A stretch of 64,000 bases of DNA from Sclerodactyla briareus (lineage: Eukaryota > Echinodermata > Holothuroidea > Dendrochirotida > Sclerodactylidae): contig JAODTK010001865.1 in assembly GCA_026419785.1 (NCBI GenBank), forward strand, positions 310,001-374,000, in the 5' to 3' direction. Below, one piece after another: positions 11,845 through 25,600 of the stretch. The notes beneath the pieces are model-generated. The model was given only the letters and a program-made list of their open reading frames with translations, made no database searches and had not been told where the DNA came from. The position numbers were made by a program, and so were the translations under genes. Each line of letters starts with the position of its first letter. The stretch's first letter is position 1.

Positions 11845-13075
11845 GCCAATTGCCCTTGATGTCCTCTAAGGCCTTTGACCGTGTATGGCAGCGCGGACTC
11901 TTTGCCGAATTACCTTTATTTGGTTTTCCATCAAGCCCCTTCTAACTTCTTTGACTGCCAGCTTTACCTGTCGCTCTATCTCTGTTCGGTTACGTGTGCT
12001 CTCTCCGATACTTTCCCTATCAATGTTGATGCTCCTCAAGGTTGTGTTTTTTTTTTTTCTCCTCACACCTACACTCTTTCTCATTTTTATATCATTGATC
12101 TTCTTAGCTCTACCGCCTATAGTATTCACTCCTTTGCTGATGATTCTACCTTCACCACCTCTGTCTTTCAATCGTCCCCAGAAGCGGATGATTTGTCTAT
12201 AACCGTTCCCCATTGGCCCAGTCAGCTGAAAATGAGCTCTTTCTATTTTTGAAACTGGGGCACTGCTTATCTGGTTACTCTTCAACCAATCTAAACTCCA
12301 TACTTGCTGATTTTGGTCGGCGTGCGTCTGATGCACAGGCTATTTTCATGGCTGACCATATCCTTCCCCAGTCTTACTTTTGTTTTCTCTTAATATACTG
12401 GGTATGGAAATCAGCAACAAACCTTCTTGGAACCCATATCAAGTCTATCGCTACTAATTCTTCCAACGTTGGGCTTCTTAATTTCGTGCAAGGAAATACT
12501 TCACCTCACAACAGCATCTTCTGTTTAACAAAGCCCAAATTCGTTTCCTAATGGAATATGGTTGCAATATATGGGGTGGGGCTTCGCCATCCTCTCTCAG
12601 TGTCCTTGATCGTATCCAAGAAAGGCCATTGTCTCATCAACATGATCATTTACTTCCTCACTTCAACCTCTATCCCATCGCAGATCTGTTCATCTCCCTG
12701 TCTCCTTACCGCTATTTTCATGGTCAATGTTCCTCGAGCTTGGGGATGCTTGTTCCTCCTTTACTCGAGGATTACTCACTCGCCATACTCGACTCGCTCT
12801 TCTTCTTCCAGCCACCCGTTTTGGTTGCATCTCCCCCTCATCCACCGAAACCTATGCTCGCTCCTTTTTTCCTCGCACTTCGCGTGCCTGAATAGGCTTC
12901 CTCGAGAGTATTTCCACCTGCTTTTCATCTCCAGCGGTTCAAGAGTAAGATCAACACTGGAATCTCTCTTCTTTTTTTTAGTTTCTTGTGCTTGGGGTTG
13001 CCTCTTTGGTTGGTTTAGGCAATTTGGGTTTCGCCTCTCTCTCTCTTGTCCCTTTGTTAAAAAAAAGTTTGAGCT
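11845..13075 (+). mobile_element. LINE fragment, jockey/CR1-like reverse transcriptase, copy 1
   Basis: This is a 5'-truncated non-LTR retrotransposon of the jockey/CR1/L2 group. The first coding segment corresponds to the reverse transcriptase block around LDxxKAFDRVW (about 11850-11890). It is followed by TASF.CRSISVR, a PQG block (about 12030) and the catalytic FADDST motif (codons at 12133-12144). Downstream are C-terminal segments typical of the group: MEYGC.IWGGASPSSLSVLDRIQ at 12551-12620 and a final Trp/Phe-rich segment ending near 13020. The frame changes several times, so no full enzyme is encoded. The endonuclease domain and the fingers of the RT are absent. The 3' end lies near an A-run at about 13060. 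A second fragment of the same family is at 26395-27235. Confidence 0.85.
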
Positions 13076-13079
13076 TGAT

Positions 13080-15330
13080 CCATCATGTCGGAGTTACGAT
13101 AACAGTTTGCATCAATATTTGAAGATACTATATAATATATTCAACAAAATCTGAACTCCTTGTCTTCACCGACAATAGTGTCTAAACAGTCCCACCATAC
13201 TCTAACACGATGTTTATAAATTAACACCTTTCCAAACGCTATCTTGCTATTACTTTTTAACGTATTTATATTCCAATATGTTCAACAATTACAGCCATAT
13301 CATAGCTAAGCTTTTCTTTAGCATTCAAACACGTTTTCATAGTGATGGCAATATGTGTTTTCAAAGAAGTTTAATTTCTGATCAACCTGTTCAGAGTGCA
13401 CTTTTGGTACCGTACTTAAAGAATAACTACACGGTAAATCACGAAGGCTAAAATAAGGGCTAGAGGAAAACTACATACGTCAGTCCAAAGTTCCAAACCC
13501 GACGTTCACACGACATTTCATTACGGAGTTAGAGGCCTTGAACTTCGTGCCTGTGTATTGCACAAGATCGGAAACATCCCATCATGCAACTCAATTCAGC
13601 ATCAATTCACTTTGCAATATTCAGTCCATGAGAGAGAATATGTAGTGCAGGGTTGGTAGGTGTGATAGTTACTTTGGTGAAAGAAAGACAGAAGCGATTG
13701 TTGAGTTTATTCTACAACAATGAACCGATGAAATACATAACATGATTCTAATGTCTTGTTCAGCTGTGACGTCATTCTTATTTCGTAATAGGGATTCTCC
13801 CTAAATCTCTCCATAAGGGACCGACTTTGAAGGCCAAATAACTCCACATGGGAACATCCTATTGAAATGGGGTTTTGGACCTCTAGATATAAGTTTCCAA
13901 TTCTCCACGATATACCTCTATTGTATCCGAACCTGCAGTTGTCCTTCGTTACCGGTCATGGGAAACTGGGAAAGTAAACGTCAGCCAATGGTCTGTCTGG
14001 ACGACTGTCGCCTTATTGTCGTGCTGTCGTATGGGGCAAGGGAGAGAACTGTGATGTTTTCGGCCGTTCCTTTTGATCATGGGGATCATGGATGGGTGAA
14101 TAAAGCGGTACTTCACAAATAGACAACGGTATCTATTTAATGACTCAGAATGCAGCCGATTATGGGAACAAATAGGGTACGATGGTGGACCGAATTCACC
14201 CGATTGTGTTTTATTAGTCTACTCGAACCTTGGGATGATTCCTACCGGCAGGCTACTCAATTGCCACGCACTTCAAAGGGATATAATCATTCTCATAATT
14301 ACTGGAGACTTCCAGCCTATGAATAGAGTTTTGTGGGTAACAAAGTTAATTATAGGTCTATTTGATAGGGTAATGAAAGAATGTAAGGGTGTAGAGGCGG
14401 ATTTAATTTCGCGCCAAATTGTCTAAGGAGGGCAATGTCTGGTGAAGTCGTGCCCGTATACCAGTGCACGAAATGGCAGTATCACTCTGAAAAATGTGTT
14501 TAAGGAAACGAACTCTTTTCTGAACACTTTTCTGAACATGATTTTCGAAACTTATTTGAACCCTGAACAGAGAATACCACCGAATACCCTCCAAACCGTT
14601 AGTGTTTTTGACTGCCATCTAAAAGGATTACAAAGCTCTCCCAGAGTAACCTGAATTCACTAAGAATGACCAGAGTGTGTGTGGGGGGGGGGGGGGGGGG
14701 AGGGAAACAGAATTAATTCCAGTCTAGAAGTTAGAAAATAAAAGTTGGTCCCAAGATCATTACCATGTACCAAAATGCACAGACCTGCGATAAAAAGTTT
14801 CATAATCCTATGGCGCGCAAAATCCTTTTCTGTGGGGATGGGGGCATTGTATTATGAACTACATCCGAGCTGCTGTCCCCCTGATCCTTCTCTAGCTACG
14901 CCACTGGTTCGGGGTATAGGTGCAGCATCCAGAGTGTACCAGACTATCTGGGTGGTTATCTAATACGAACATTAGTATTTCACTGGCTTTGTTCAGAATA
15001 ACTGAAATGAATTAGTGTCAGCCGGCGATGCATAGGAATGCAGACATTTTACAACTGAAATGGCAAGCATGATATGTATATGTATCTCTAGTGGATGTGA
15101 TACGATTGTAACCAGAATAGTATATTCATAATGCTGATAAAGATAATGGACAATACTGTATTGATGTATTGTTGTCTGCTGAATGAGCCATTCCTGACCA
15201 TCTATGGAGGGACGGCATACATAATCAAACTGAAGGATTGGATTGCTGACGTTTTCAACGTGTATTCCGTATTCGAGAAGACAAGAGTATGCACAGTGCA
15301 CACTGCTTCGGGAGGTATTTTCTGATTGGC
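13080..15330. other. Non-coding stretch with a poly-G tract and a transposon-like end
   Basis: No gene is supported. A GT-plus-poly-G tract lies at about 14673-14701. On the minus strand at about 14910-14895 the sequence CAGTGGCGTAGCTAG is typical of an inverted-repeat end of a DNA transposon, but I found no partner end. Confidence 0.35.
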
Positions 15331-15336
15331 TAGTAG

Positions 15337-15757
15337 TATTGTAAGTAAGTAAGTGAGTGAGTGAGTGAGGAGTGAGTGAGTAAGTAAGTAAGTAAGTGAG
15401 TGAGTGAGTGGTGAGTGAGTGAGTGAGTGAGTAAGTAAGTGAGTGAGTGAGGAGTGAGTGAGTGAGTAAGTAAGTAAGTGAGTGAGTGAGTGAGTGAGTG
15501 AGTGAGTGAGTGAGTAAGTAAGTAAGTGAGTGAGTGAGTGAGTGATTGAGTGAGTGAGTGAGTGAGGAGTGAGTGAGTGAGTGAGGAGTGAGTGAGTGAG
15601 GAGTGAGTGAGTGAGTGAGTAAGTAAGTAAGTAAGTGAGTGAGTGAGTGCGTGAGTGAGTGAGTGAGGGAGGGAGGGAGGGAGGGAGGGAGGGAGGGAGG
15701 GAGGGAGGGAGGGGGGAGGGAGGGGGGAGTGGGGAAGTGAGTGAGCGAGCGAGTAAA
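15337..15757. repeat. Tetranucleotide array (GTAA/GTGA)n then (GGGA)n
   Basis: About 420 bases of GTAA and GTGA units are mixed with occasional GGAGT interruptions, passing into a GGGA run at about 15665-15735. It is a compound microsatellite. The Leu-Thr-His-Ser frame on its minus strand is a by-product. Confidence 0.95.
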
Positions 15758-15759
15758 AC

Positions 15760-18700
15760 TTCATTTCATCCCAAAAGGGAAATTATAAGCTCGCTTGTAC
15801 ATATAAGGCAAATACAAAATGGTGAAAGGTAGAAAGACAGATGAGTATGGAATACACAAGAGTTCCACAGTAATAAAGTATAAAAAGTCAAAAGAGTGAT
15901 GAGTAAACACATGCCACAGCAGTTTAGATGGAAGAGAGGGAAGGTAGAAGAAGACGATAGGCGATACTATCGACTAAAACGACCAAATTAAAGACCGTAT
16001 TGTAGCAATTTTTTTGTTAGGTCCGGGGATTTGTTGTATGGATCAGAGTCAGAGTATAGCCAAACACAGAAATTCTTCAAGATACTGCAGATCGACCCGG
16101 AAATACTCGTCTCTATATTAAAACTATCTCACCCAAGCATGAGATAGTATGTCTTGCACAATATGCTATCGACATCGGTTATGAGGGCATCTTTGACCTT
16201 AGTGTTCAAGGAGATAATATATATGCAGCGAACGGTGGTGTAAAACATTATACGGATCGATCGAGATCCTCCTCGTTCACAATCCGGCCAATTGTGTCCC
16301 GTATACAGGTATATTGTACAAGAAAACAACCAGTCGAATCCTTGGTGATCTCTGTAACCCATACAACGGACAGATCGAGTTTCAGTTGGAATGGGGGCCC
16401 TAAGTCCGTATATGGGTTATGAAACCTTAAATACAATCACACCTTCTATTCTAATTTACTTCAATGATAAACGACCATACAGAGTAGAGCCAAAGTAAAA
16501 CCCTGTCCGTACTTAAGGGGGATAATTAGGGACCAGAGAAATGATAAGGATGCGTCCTATAGACAAGATAGGCGCGAAAAACAAAGGAGTGTACTCATCA
16601 TAAGGCATTAAGTATAACTCAGAAAGCGATGAATCAAATCAAGAAGGCTCCTTTCACGAGACAAGGTTTCTTTCAACGAGACCATTTATATGAATAGCTG
16701 CCATTTGAAACGGTCAAGCTAAGGTGACCAGGCTGCTTTTAAAATCTCTAAGAAGCAGACCATAGACTAGTGAACGAACAATAGAGACACGAATTTGAGA
16801 GGACTTAGTGTCAAACTGATAATTTGTGTGGTTTTTATAAACCTTGAAGGAGTAGGATGTGATTGATAGTGTATTAAACGGAATTAACTAGTGAACTGGT
16901 TAAGATATGGAGTACATATACCATTTCTGTTGACTTGATTATCAGCCACGCTGTTTCCATTTCATAAATATCTAGTCGTGTAGTTTGTTCGTGTGTATAT
17001 GTCCATGGAGCAAGAACAGACAGACAGAAGGCCGGTGAATTAACCGCTGTGACTAATGATCCGTGGTGCATGAAGCGGGAATTCGACGCCGATTCACAAA
17101 CGGAACCAACATTGTACGACGTTCGATTGGTCATCGGCCACCCAAAGTTCGAACAACCTCTTCATACGTGGCATATCATCAGTGATGATTTACTCAGCAA
17201 AATCCGCGAAGGACACGGCTCGGAGCCGCCGCGGTTACAGAGCGGAGCCACATTATTGAACGGAACTAGAAGAGACATGCCGCTGCTCTTCACCTGTAGT
17301 TTGGGGGCTACCGAGGACGGACCCGGGACACCGAAACTAATGAGAGGGCACCACCGGTGGTCATAAGTAATTTGGCTTTGGGAATTGGCATAACATCCTT
17401 GCAACCGTAATTACTCGTTAACTAGGTTGTTCATACCCCATGGTGCCGAAACCATATAATATTCGAGTCCGAGTCGATCCGTCCGTGTCACCTACAATAG
17501 ATATCATATCATCGGAGGTGTCTAGTGTTCTGCTGATGTAAGACAAAACATATTCTCTCCAAATATCGCTATTCATGAATCATGCCTACTTGGAGGAGGG
17601 AAACTAGAGAATGTGACAGTAGTTGATATTTTGATGAGTACCGGTAGCAGGTATGCGGTGCTCATCCTGCGCCCAATTTGTCGTTCAGGTGCTTCACTGA
17701 GACGGGATCAAAAGTTGTTGACATGTAGTAGATGTTAGCTGTGTCACTGAGTATCACTCAGTCAACCTGCGATGTAGGGGGCGATACATACAGGTCTCAT
17801 GTAAATGTAGGTTATGTAAGGAGCTTCCCGGCAGGCTGGTAGACCGTGTGACCATAACATTAGCACACTGAATTCGATGTTATGACCACATAACGACGGT
17901 CACACCGCGTATGGGTCCTCGCTGGGAAACCTGGCACTGGCGGCCGTAGATTTCCCCGTCAAACCTGGTCTCTCTCGCAGTAAATTAGTCGCAGTCAATA
18001 GTACCCATAATTGTTCCGTGCAACCCTGTTGCGTCGCTAACGAGTTCTCTGCGAGCCCCCGACGACAGCGCGCTGGCAGGCTCCAGAATTGTATCCGATT
18101 GGTAATAGACTGTGATGGTCGGCTTGTTAGTGGCAATACATCTACGCGGTAGGGGGCGCGGAGCTAGCCTAACCATTCTATAGGCCGAGCTGTTGCAGTA
18201 TGCTATGGCATGAGTAGCTAGGGTGTGGTTTGCCTAATTACACTATTTATCGTGTAGCCCCTCTATCGCGCCGCTCGGCAGTAGAGAAGCGAAGCAACAC
18301 TTTCTAGCGCCTGCGATTGTGACGTCAGAATTCCAACAAAACAGGAGAGCGTATTTACATATACGGTAGCTCATGATAAGTCGAAATGTGTCATCATGTT
18401 TCGAAATTATTTCAGCCGGGTTCATAATAATTTAGTAATTGGCTGAGATTTCTGACCGAGGGTTTCCTATCTCGCCTGAACGAAGTTCAGACAATTGAAA
18501 AAAAAAAATGTGCGTGCGTGTGTGTGTCGCGTTTGGTAGTTAGCGAGACTACTCCGATTTTGGAAGAACAAATGTGATGTGCTATCGAAGTTGAATGAAC
18601 ACGACCTGATCGGATTTTTAGCACGAAAGTCACTAGTTAGGTATGACAGTGGGTGTGGTCTTGTGGTCCATTGTTCGAAGTCTTGTTAGCGAGCTTACAC

Positions 18701-19735
18701 ACAAGCCGTATATGAACCGTGGTGATGTGGCTTGTCATATAACTGGTAAACGAACGGTTAGGTTTTCAGTGTAAAATGTGCTAATTAGGTACCGGTAGTG
18801 AAGGTTGCATAATTATGCGGAACTTTAAGATTTTTTTTTCATAAAGATTTCCAGAACTCGGTGGATATGGTCATTAGTAATTCGAACAATTCGGGGTCAC
18901 TCGATTTTATGCATCTAATTTGCATAACTTACCAATTTTTCAACGTTGTCTGATTTCCACGAAAAAGGTGAATGTAGTCCAGAGTCGGGTCTGCGATATT
19001 CCAAGTCAAAAGTGATCACTAGAGGTCATGTATTGTGTTAAATTGCACACTCTATATAATTTTTCATTCATCCACATTCCAACGAAACCTTGGAGACATG
19101 GTAAAACCCCATTCCTTATGATTGAAGATAGTACTTTGGTCGCTGGTCAGTGCCGTCTAAGTGTGAAGCACTGGTACTGAAGCGGCTGGTAAACTATTAC
19201 CACCTCCACTAGCAAGTCCCTCTCCTTTCGATTAGGTTAGTTGAAACAAACTAAAAATATAATCTAAAACAATGATCGCGGAACAGGCGAGACAAGGAGC
19301 TCAAGAACCAACTAGTCTGCTTGTTCAGTTCAGTAAGTGAAAAAAAAAAAAAACACTTTTGAAACGCAGCTATACTACAAACATTTTAGCAAATAAACAC
19401 CTGTTGAATGCGTCTAGCAATTGAACAGGACCCGTTAGAGAATTTGACCCATGAGAAGAATGAATATAATGGCAATACCGTGTAGAAAAGTGTTCCATTT
19501 ATAAGAAAACAAAACACCAAAAAACACTGAACTCCACGAGAGACTAAGAAACGAAACGTCATAAAAACTTTAAAAACTTCAAAATGCAACCAATCGTCTG
19601 GCGTGGCTGCTATTGTACAGACCAGGGAAATGCTATGAGTAACATTAACCATGTGACAGACCACAGAACGTCATAGATTATTATTGTTATTATGTGGACT
19701 TGGAAGCTAATAATTTTCACTTGAATTTTTTGTTG
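15760..19735. other. Mostly non-coding stretch
   Basis: Apart from the GC-richer open frame at 17049-17366 (listed separately) I see no supported gene. Around 17836-17912 GTGTGACC and ATAACAT recur in inverted form (ATGTTAT, GGTCACAC), suggesting a decayed hairpin. Confidence 0.35.
17049..17366 (+). CDS. Possible exon, unrecognised protein
   Basis: A 105-codon open stretch has protein-like, mixed composition (for example YDVRLVIGHPKFEQPLHTWH) and higher GC than its surroundings. No domain is recognised. It starts at GTG, so any real coding segment would be an internal exon or start at the inner ATG at 17070. No strong splice pair was identified. It could be a decayed transposon ORF or chance. 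Confidence 0.2.
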   Translation: MTNDPWCMKREFDADSQTEPTLYDVRLVIGHPKFEQPLHTWHIISDDLLSKIREGHGSEPPRLQSGATLLNGTRRDMPLLFTCSLGATEDGPGTPKLMRGHHRWS

Positions 19736-19739
19736 TTGC

Positions 19740-19990
19740 AATAATTGCATTATTATGGTATAAATCTCGTGCGGACCTCGGCAAGAGCCTCCTACCTGCT
19801 TGGGACTGTCGAAACGACGGGGCCATACTGTCTGAAACAGGCAGTTGCCTGCCGCCAACTCTCTTGTGCTGAGCGCCCAGCGAGAAGGCAACATTTTTAA
19901 AGTCTATGGTATGACCCGACCGGGATTCGAGTCCCGATCTTCTACCAATTCTACCGACGCTCATTGTGCCAGCCCTCGGTAGCTCTGGGG
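19740..19990 (-). mobile_element. tRNA-derived SINE
   Basis: On the minus strand an A-box-like TGGCACAATGAGCG (19971-19958) is followed about 25-30 bases later by a B-box-like GGACTCGAATCCC (19934-19922). The spacing and order match an RNA polymerase III type 2 promoter. The body then contains CAGTATGGCCCCGTCG and ends in an A/T-rich tail near 19740. A functional tRNA is unlikely because no acceptor stem closes. Confidence 0.55.
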
Positions 19991-20399
19991 ATAACGTTCA
20001 TTTATAACTCGGCGTCCAACTAAGCAAACCCCTCCAAGGGTGGGGTGGGTGAATGATATAAAAAGGGATAGGGCCCGGTCAATTACATGATGTGGACCGT
20101 GGCCGTATCAGGTAGGGAATGAAACAACTAACGGCCTCAGCAACAAATATATGTAATATTCAGTGTCTGATTAGGTATGAAAACTATAGCGTTCTCCCTA
20201 TTTATGATATTAGATATACTCTTAAAATAGTGTTTTTAATTTCGAATTTTTCTAATACACGTGTTTAATTTTTTAACAGTAGTCCATCATTTCAAAAAAA
20301 ATCCTTGCGCTGTTTTTAGAAAACGGGTAATTTTCAGTAGAACACTGGCGCTTCTGAATTCATGATATACGGTTCAAGCCCTAGTCTATCCCTTTTGGT

Positions 20400-20455
20400 T
20401 GCTTCCTACGACAGGCGTAGAATACTGTGGGCATAGGCCCCCAGCTGAACGCACT
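20400..20455 (+). repeat. Dispersed repeat motif CTACGACAGGCG, copy 1
   Basis: TTGCTTCCTACGACAGGCG followed by GGGCATAGGCCCC resembles 27409-27510 (CTCTTACGACAGGCG ... GGGGCATAGGTCC). I infer a shared fragment of an interspersed repeat; its family is unknown. Confidence 0.35.
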
Positions 20456-20959
20456 ATAAAAGGTCGATATGAACGGAACACGTTCAACTTTATGAGGCTA
20501 GAATTCCAATAAGTGCGGTTGCGGAGTGCGGCATGAATCCATTGAAGCCGGACCCGCACAAGAACAAATGTGAAAATAGCCTGAATAGGCTATAAATAAT
20601 GTTTCCACTGCACTCTCAGCATAGACTTTTCGCAATTAGCATTGTTGCGTGGTGCACTGTGGATAATTTGGATGCATGCTGGGATACTTCAGGGGCCGTT
20701 TTGTGTTAACATATATTGGAAATTCTCTGTGCATATTTCCTCAAAATTTAGTATGTTGTCCCCGATAATTTTTTACATCTTCATCGCCACAATGTAACAA
20801 AATGTGCTATTTTTTCGCCAAGAAAATCAATTTCATCTGCTGAAAATCCTAGTCGGCCTTCCGTAATTGCACAATTGGCCCCCTGAGCTAGACCACAATG
20901 CATTGCGAGAGGCTATTTGCGGAAAGGAATCCGTAAAGCGAATTGAACTCTCTTGCGCT

Positions 20960-21050
20960 ATATAAGACTAGTTATATTATATTATTATATTATTATATTA
21001 TTATTATTATATTATTATATTATTATTATTATATTATTATTATTATTTTA
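20960..21050. repeat. (TTA)n microsatellite
   Basis: About 90 bases of near-pure TAT/TTA repeats. Open frames across it are by-products. Confidence 0.9.
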
Positions 21051-22308
21051 TTTCTCACAACTATTACAATGTTGGAATGTATGTACATATTTGCACGCGG
21101 GCCTCGGAATCCTGACCCGGATTCTGGGAGTCCAGTACTCGTCTCAGTATGTGGGCGGTCCAAGGATGGGCTTGTTTGTAAGTTGTCTGGTGTTCTGGCT
21201 TCCAGGTATCTTCTGAAAGTGTCTTCCAAGTTCGGGGTTACAGCCCCTAGCGCCCCAACTACACTGGACTTACTTATTAGTATTATTTATATGGTTGCAG
21301 GGTTGGGAGTTCAAATATACGTAAACTTAGCAAACCGAGTAAGCCAAATTACTAGGTGTGCTTGATTTCGCGTCGACGGGAGCGGATCATTCAATGGAAA
21401 CTTGCCATATTACTAGTAGCTATCCATGAGCTAACCATCCTCTGCAAAATACGATTACACTCACGCCACATTCTGCTCCACACCCTATGGAATTCTATTA
21501 ATTCAATAATAAAGCAAACAAACACTAATTAATTTTCACTGACTGGCTAATATAAGAAGTTCCAATCGCCCATGGAGGCTTGGAGCCCACGTGGGCCAAA
21601 CCTATTGTCTGATGGCGGGCTGCTTCTTGGCGCGGGACACCAGATTTTACTGATGTGCGGAGTAGTGTCGCGTTCTTCAGCTCATCGTATCGCTCATACG
21701 ATAAGTCAACACGCCGTTCCACGGTCAACGATAGCGTAAGCCAACACCGTCTCCCTCGGGTCACATTCTTTGTTGAATGCATCCGTATAAATATTTCAGT
21801 TTTAATCTCTTTCGATGTATAACGAGTCTCTAGGCTATATCATTCTCAGCAAAACCTGGCTAATCTTTATCCGATATAGGTCGGAGCGCGACGGCGGGCA
21901 TCGATACGGTCACGTGGCAACCGCACTAATCTGTTATCGCTACCAATACAATCGAAAATCCGCCCAACAGTAACTATTTTGGTTTATTAATTCAATTGAC
22001 AATTTGTTCGGTAACAGTTTTTTTCATTGGCGGGTCTCAATACCAGGCCTGGAGCTAACACTGACGTGGGGTTGGGCCCTGACGAGCCACTTCTCGATGA
22101 CATTGAGAATGTGCCGTGATCAAAAAGCTCGAGCGGATTAACTTTGGGGTATTTTTTTTCAATGTGATTCGTGGGCTCTGAAGTTTCCCTTCACCTAAAG
22201 TGGTATGCAGCAACCTGCTGCCCTTTCCATCAGAGAAGAAGCCTACTCTCAAGAGGCACTATGAAACGAATCATAAAAAAGGCAGAAGTATAGAACGAGA
22301 GTGCATCA

Positions 22309-22659
22309 ATGTTATTTCGAATGAACGAACACAGTCCCGACTGTGTCCCGGGGATCCTGCAAGCGTTGTTCTTTAATAACAGCGGGAATGGACCCATCGC
22401 AGAACTAACAGTCGGATTTGTGGCAAAGCGCCAAATTTGTTGTCGAGTTGATCTACATGACTACAAAGAGTTTCCAACCCTCAAGTGCGAAATTGGTCTG
22501 AACAAAACAGTCTTGAGGCATATGATTGTAATAGGGGGCATAATTTCTTTCAATCATGCAAAATCACCTGAACTACACCATAAGCTTCCCGGTAAGGAAT
22601 CAAGAGAACGCCCCCTCTTCAATGAGAATATAGCCTTTCGCGATAGCCGCGGTATATGA
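22309..22659 (+). CDS. Possible exon, unrecognised
   Basis: A 116-codon open stretch with mixed composition, including a VDLHDYKEFPTLKCEIGL segment. No family, signal peptide or membrane segment is recognised, and no convincing splice sites flank it. It is reported only because its length and composition are less repetitive than neighbouring frames. Confidence 0.15.
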   Translation: MLFRMNEHSPDCVPGILQALFFNNSGNGPIAELTVGFVAKRQICCRVDLHDYKEFPTLKCEIGLNKTVLRHMIVIGGIISFNHAKSPELHHKLPGKESRERPLFNENIAFRDSRGI

Positions 22660-25600
22660 GGGAATGTGTTCAATGCCTACAATATTTTGCCATGAAAACG
22701 AAAAAAAACTCGTTTGAATTGACAAACAATTATGAGAGACTGAGTACGGTCACGTAACATATGAAGTCAACCGTGTTATTACACCAAAGAATATGTGTCA
22801 ATCAAGCTGATCAGTATAACGACGAGATTACGGGTAACTTTAAGCGCAACTTGACCTATAGGATTGTTTTTAATAATTATCCACGACTATTTAAGCCATT
22901 ATTCCCACTATATTTGTAGGTCCGTAGGACCCTCTCCGACTTAGTACATTTTCACTCATTGTCTTGATGGCTATTTCGGTTATTCCCGGCGCTATCTGCT
23001 AGTCGGAACCCGGCTTCTATACCAGTCTATGTGGTATATCAGGCAGTGTGTAATACTGGATCTTGTGACACTCCACTGATTGACTGAGTTAATGGCCCAG
23101 TGCAAGTAAGTTCAGAGCATTTGGGTGTTACCTCGAGTCCATATAGGCCAGTGCTCTGTAAACGTTGTAGCTCAATATTGTAAATGTTTTCGTACTGATC
23201 GTTGTTTTTGATATCATCAACCGACGATGACTAGTCAATCACAAATAGGACAGCTGGGGACATTCAGGTGTCACAGTTGGAAAAATTTATTCCACATTTT
23301 CTGTTGGATTTCCCCATGACCTATTAAGCGCGATCCACCATTGGTCCTGTATATTTGAAATCAGAAAATTGGTCACTGGAAGTCGAGTACTGTGTCTAAT
23401 TTCAAATTTCAATTTCATCACATTTCCACAAAAGTTAGTGACTGGTAGAAAAACCACTGATCGCGCAACCATGCATAAACGCAGGGACAACTGGGGGCGA
23501 TCGCCTTGTTTTCGAAGGAACTGTAAGGTGATATGGATTGCCTTGTTAGCTAACGCAGACAATTACAATTGAATGTTCAATGACAAATTAATACATAATC
23601 AATTTTATTCCATATTCGCGGTGGTATATCCATTAGCCGCGTAGTGGACCTAGTAATTTCGCATACTTTGTCCAATATCATACTTCAATGAATGTTTGCT
23701 CTACTGCAGAGCCTACTACTTTATCGATGCAACTAATTACGCCTCATTACGACCCTTTCCCAGGTTTGGTGCTGAGTAAACTGACGTGCAAGGACCTATT
23801 TCATCTCTACAAATCCGCGGACAGCCATTTATACACTTTCCACATTTGACTTGAGTGGAAAATCCAACTTTTATTGTGTAATCCCGTATTTGGGTGTATT
23901 TGCCACTATCTGTTCATTTCGTGGATTTGGGGTCGTGAAGCTGTAGAACTGTACCACATTTAGATTTTCTATGAAAGAAGTTGAACCTTCGGCTACAATA
24001 TAAGAATGGTAATAGGTAGTGCCTGCAGATACATGAGTGTCAACTGCAAACATGAAAATGTGGACCAGGTGCCACAAATCAGGCACTCTTGCTCTGTGTT
24101 ACACTCAGTTTGGAGTGGGGGGGGGGGGCTTGTGGCCGGTTAGCATTTTTCAGGCGGGACTCTAAGGAACCGTTCTGATTGCCGTCCTGTGGATAGGGGG
24201 TAATGTAGGGGTTGGATGACCTCCATCCCCCTCCATGATTTGTTTTTTTTCAATTTTCAAGGGGGGCTGTGCGATATAGTGTCTCAAGAAAACACCTTGT
24301 ATGTAAAAAATATCGACGATTTTTAATGTGGACAATTTTCTTATCATACATACCCATCATGCCTCCCACATTTCATTTGGGGGCACACACTTTTTAGCTG
24401 GTGGCCACAATTATTATTACAAAATTATTATGATCAGAACCCGCATGCCGGAGGTTTGGGCAATTATTCTATTATTCAGAACCCGCACTGCTGGAGTTAT
24501 GGGCAATTTTTATCATTAATAACCTCTTGGAGCTACTGTCGGCTATACTTTCCACTATGTTGCGGTTTCGGTTTTGTTACAAACACAAACGATATTTAGT
24601 TTCAAGAAGGAAGCTTCATTACATTTGTCATTTGCAGTGGTGGGATTCATAGAAAGCAGGTAGGTAGCATCAAAAAAAAATGATGCGAATCTGCGCTAAA
24701 ATGGGTTGTGTACATGACTCTACGGAGCTCATCAAAAAGTTATTCATTAGACAAAACAGAATGTTAACGTAACAAAGTTGGTATTAAAGTCGGTTCCGTC
24801 TGTCGGGGAGGATCCCTAATAATATACCATCTGCGCGATCTTGTGACAGCTGCGTGTGCGAGAGACGGCGCAGCATCCGACGCATACCCCGGACCATTAA
24901 CGCGATGGCTCCTTCGGGAGGTATTGCACGGTCCAAACCTCAACACCATACCCTGATTGGTTCAGAATTTGTATGAAATGTGGCAGGGTAGGTGCGACGA
25001 GCGGGATGGTAATCCGCCGGGAGAAGATCCATAGGCAACTCGCGGCTGCTACGGCTCGTCTGCGATGGCTACGGTGCAGACAGAGCGATGGTCGGGCGCG
25101 CCAATTGGCGGAAAATCGTCGAAGCCCTCATGGGAGCTGTAAACCAAACGACTGGAAGTAAACTACACGCTCATCTCGACCGGCTTATCGCGGCTATAAG
25201 TTACAGGCGATCGAGCACTTGAGAGACCAATAAAAGCTCTTGTTTGTGTAACTCGCTTTTCGGTGAGAGCAGTCGATTCGGGGGGTCAGCTCGAAACGTG
25301 ACGAAAACAAACAAGCCGGAAGAGGACAACACTTACGGAGGTTTGTGAGCCTACTTGACAATGATGCACTATTTGTTCTATGTGTATGATCCTACTGGCT
25401 CCATAGAGAATATAGACTCACAAACAGCCGGTTGTTGTATAATTAGTTTCCAATCATCCATTAGACGTTCATGCCGATAGTGATGGATTCCGTCCCTGCG
25501 GCTGCGTCCGTAAGATATTAGCCTTAATTGAATATCAACTATCACGTTTCATTAATTGGGATCTCGGAGTTGACAAAAAATATTCGGTCGTTAGAAGGGG

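Noticed and set aside
11866-12336. 156-codon open frame, minus strand
   Set aside because: It is the antisense of the LINE reverse transcriptase and shows no family motif.
15330-15764. 144-codon Leu-Thr-His-Ser-rich open frame, minus strand
   Set aside because: It is the by-product of the tetranucleotide array; the period of 4 gives the repeating residues.
20943-21365. 140-codon open frame rich in Ile/Leu/Tyr
   Set aside because: Its N-terminal half is the TTA microsatellite; the remainder has no motif.
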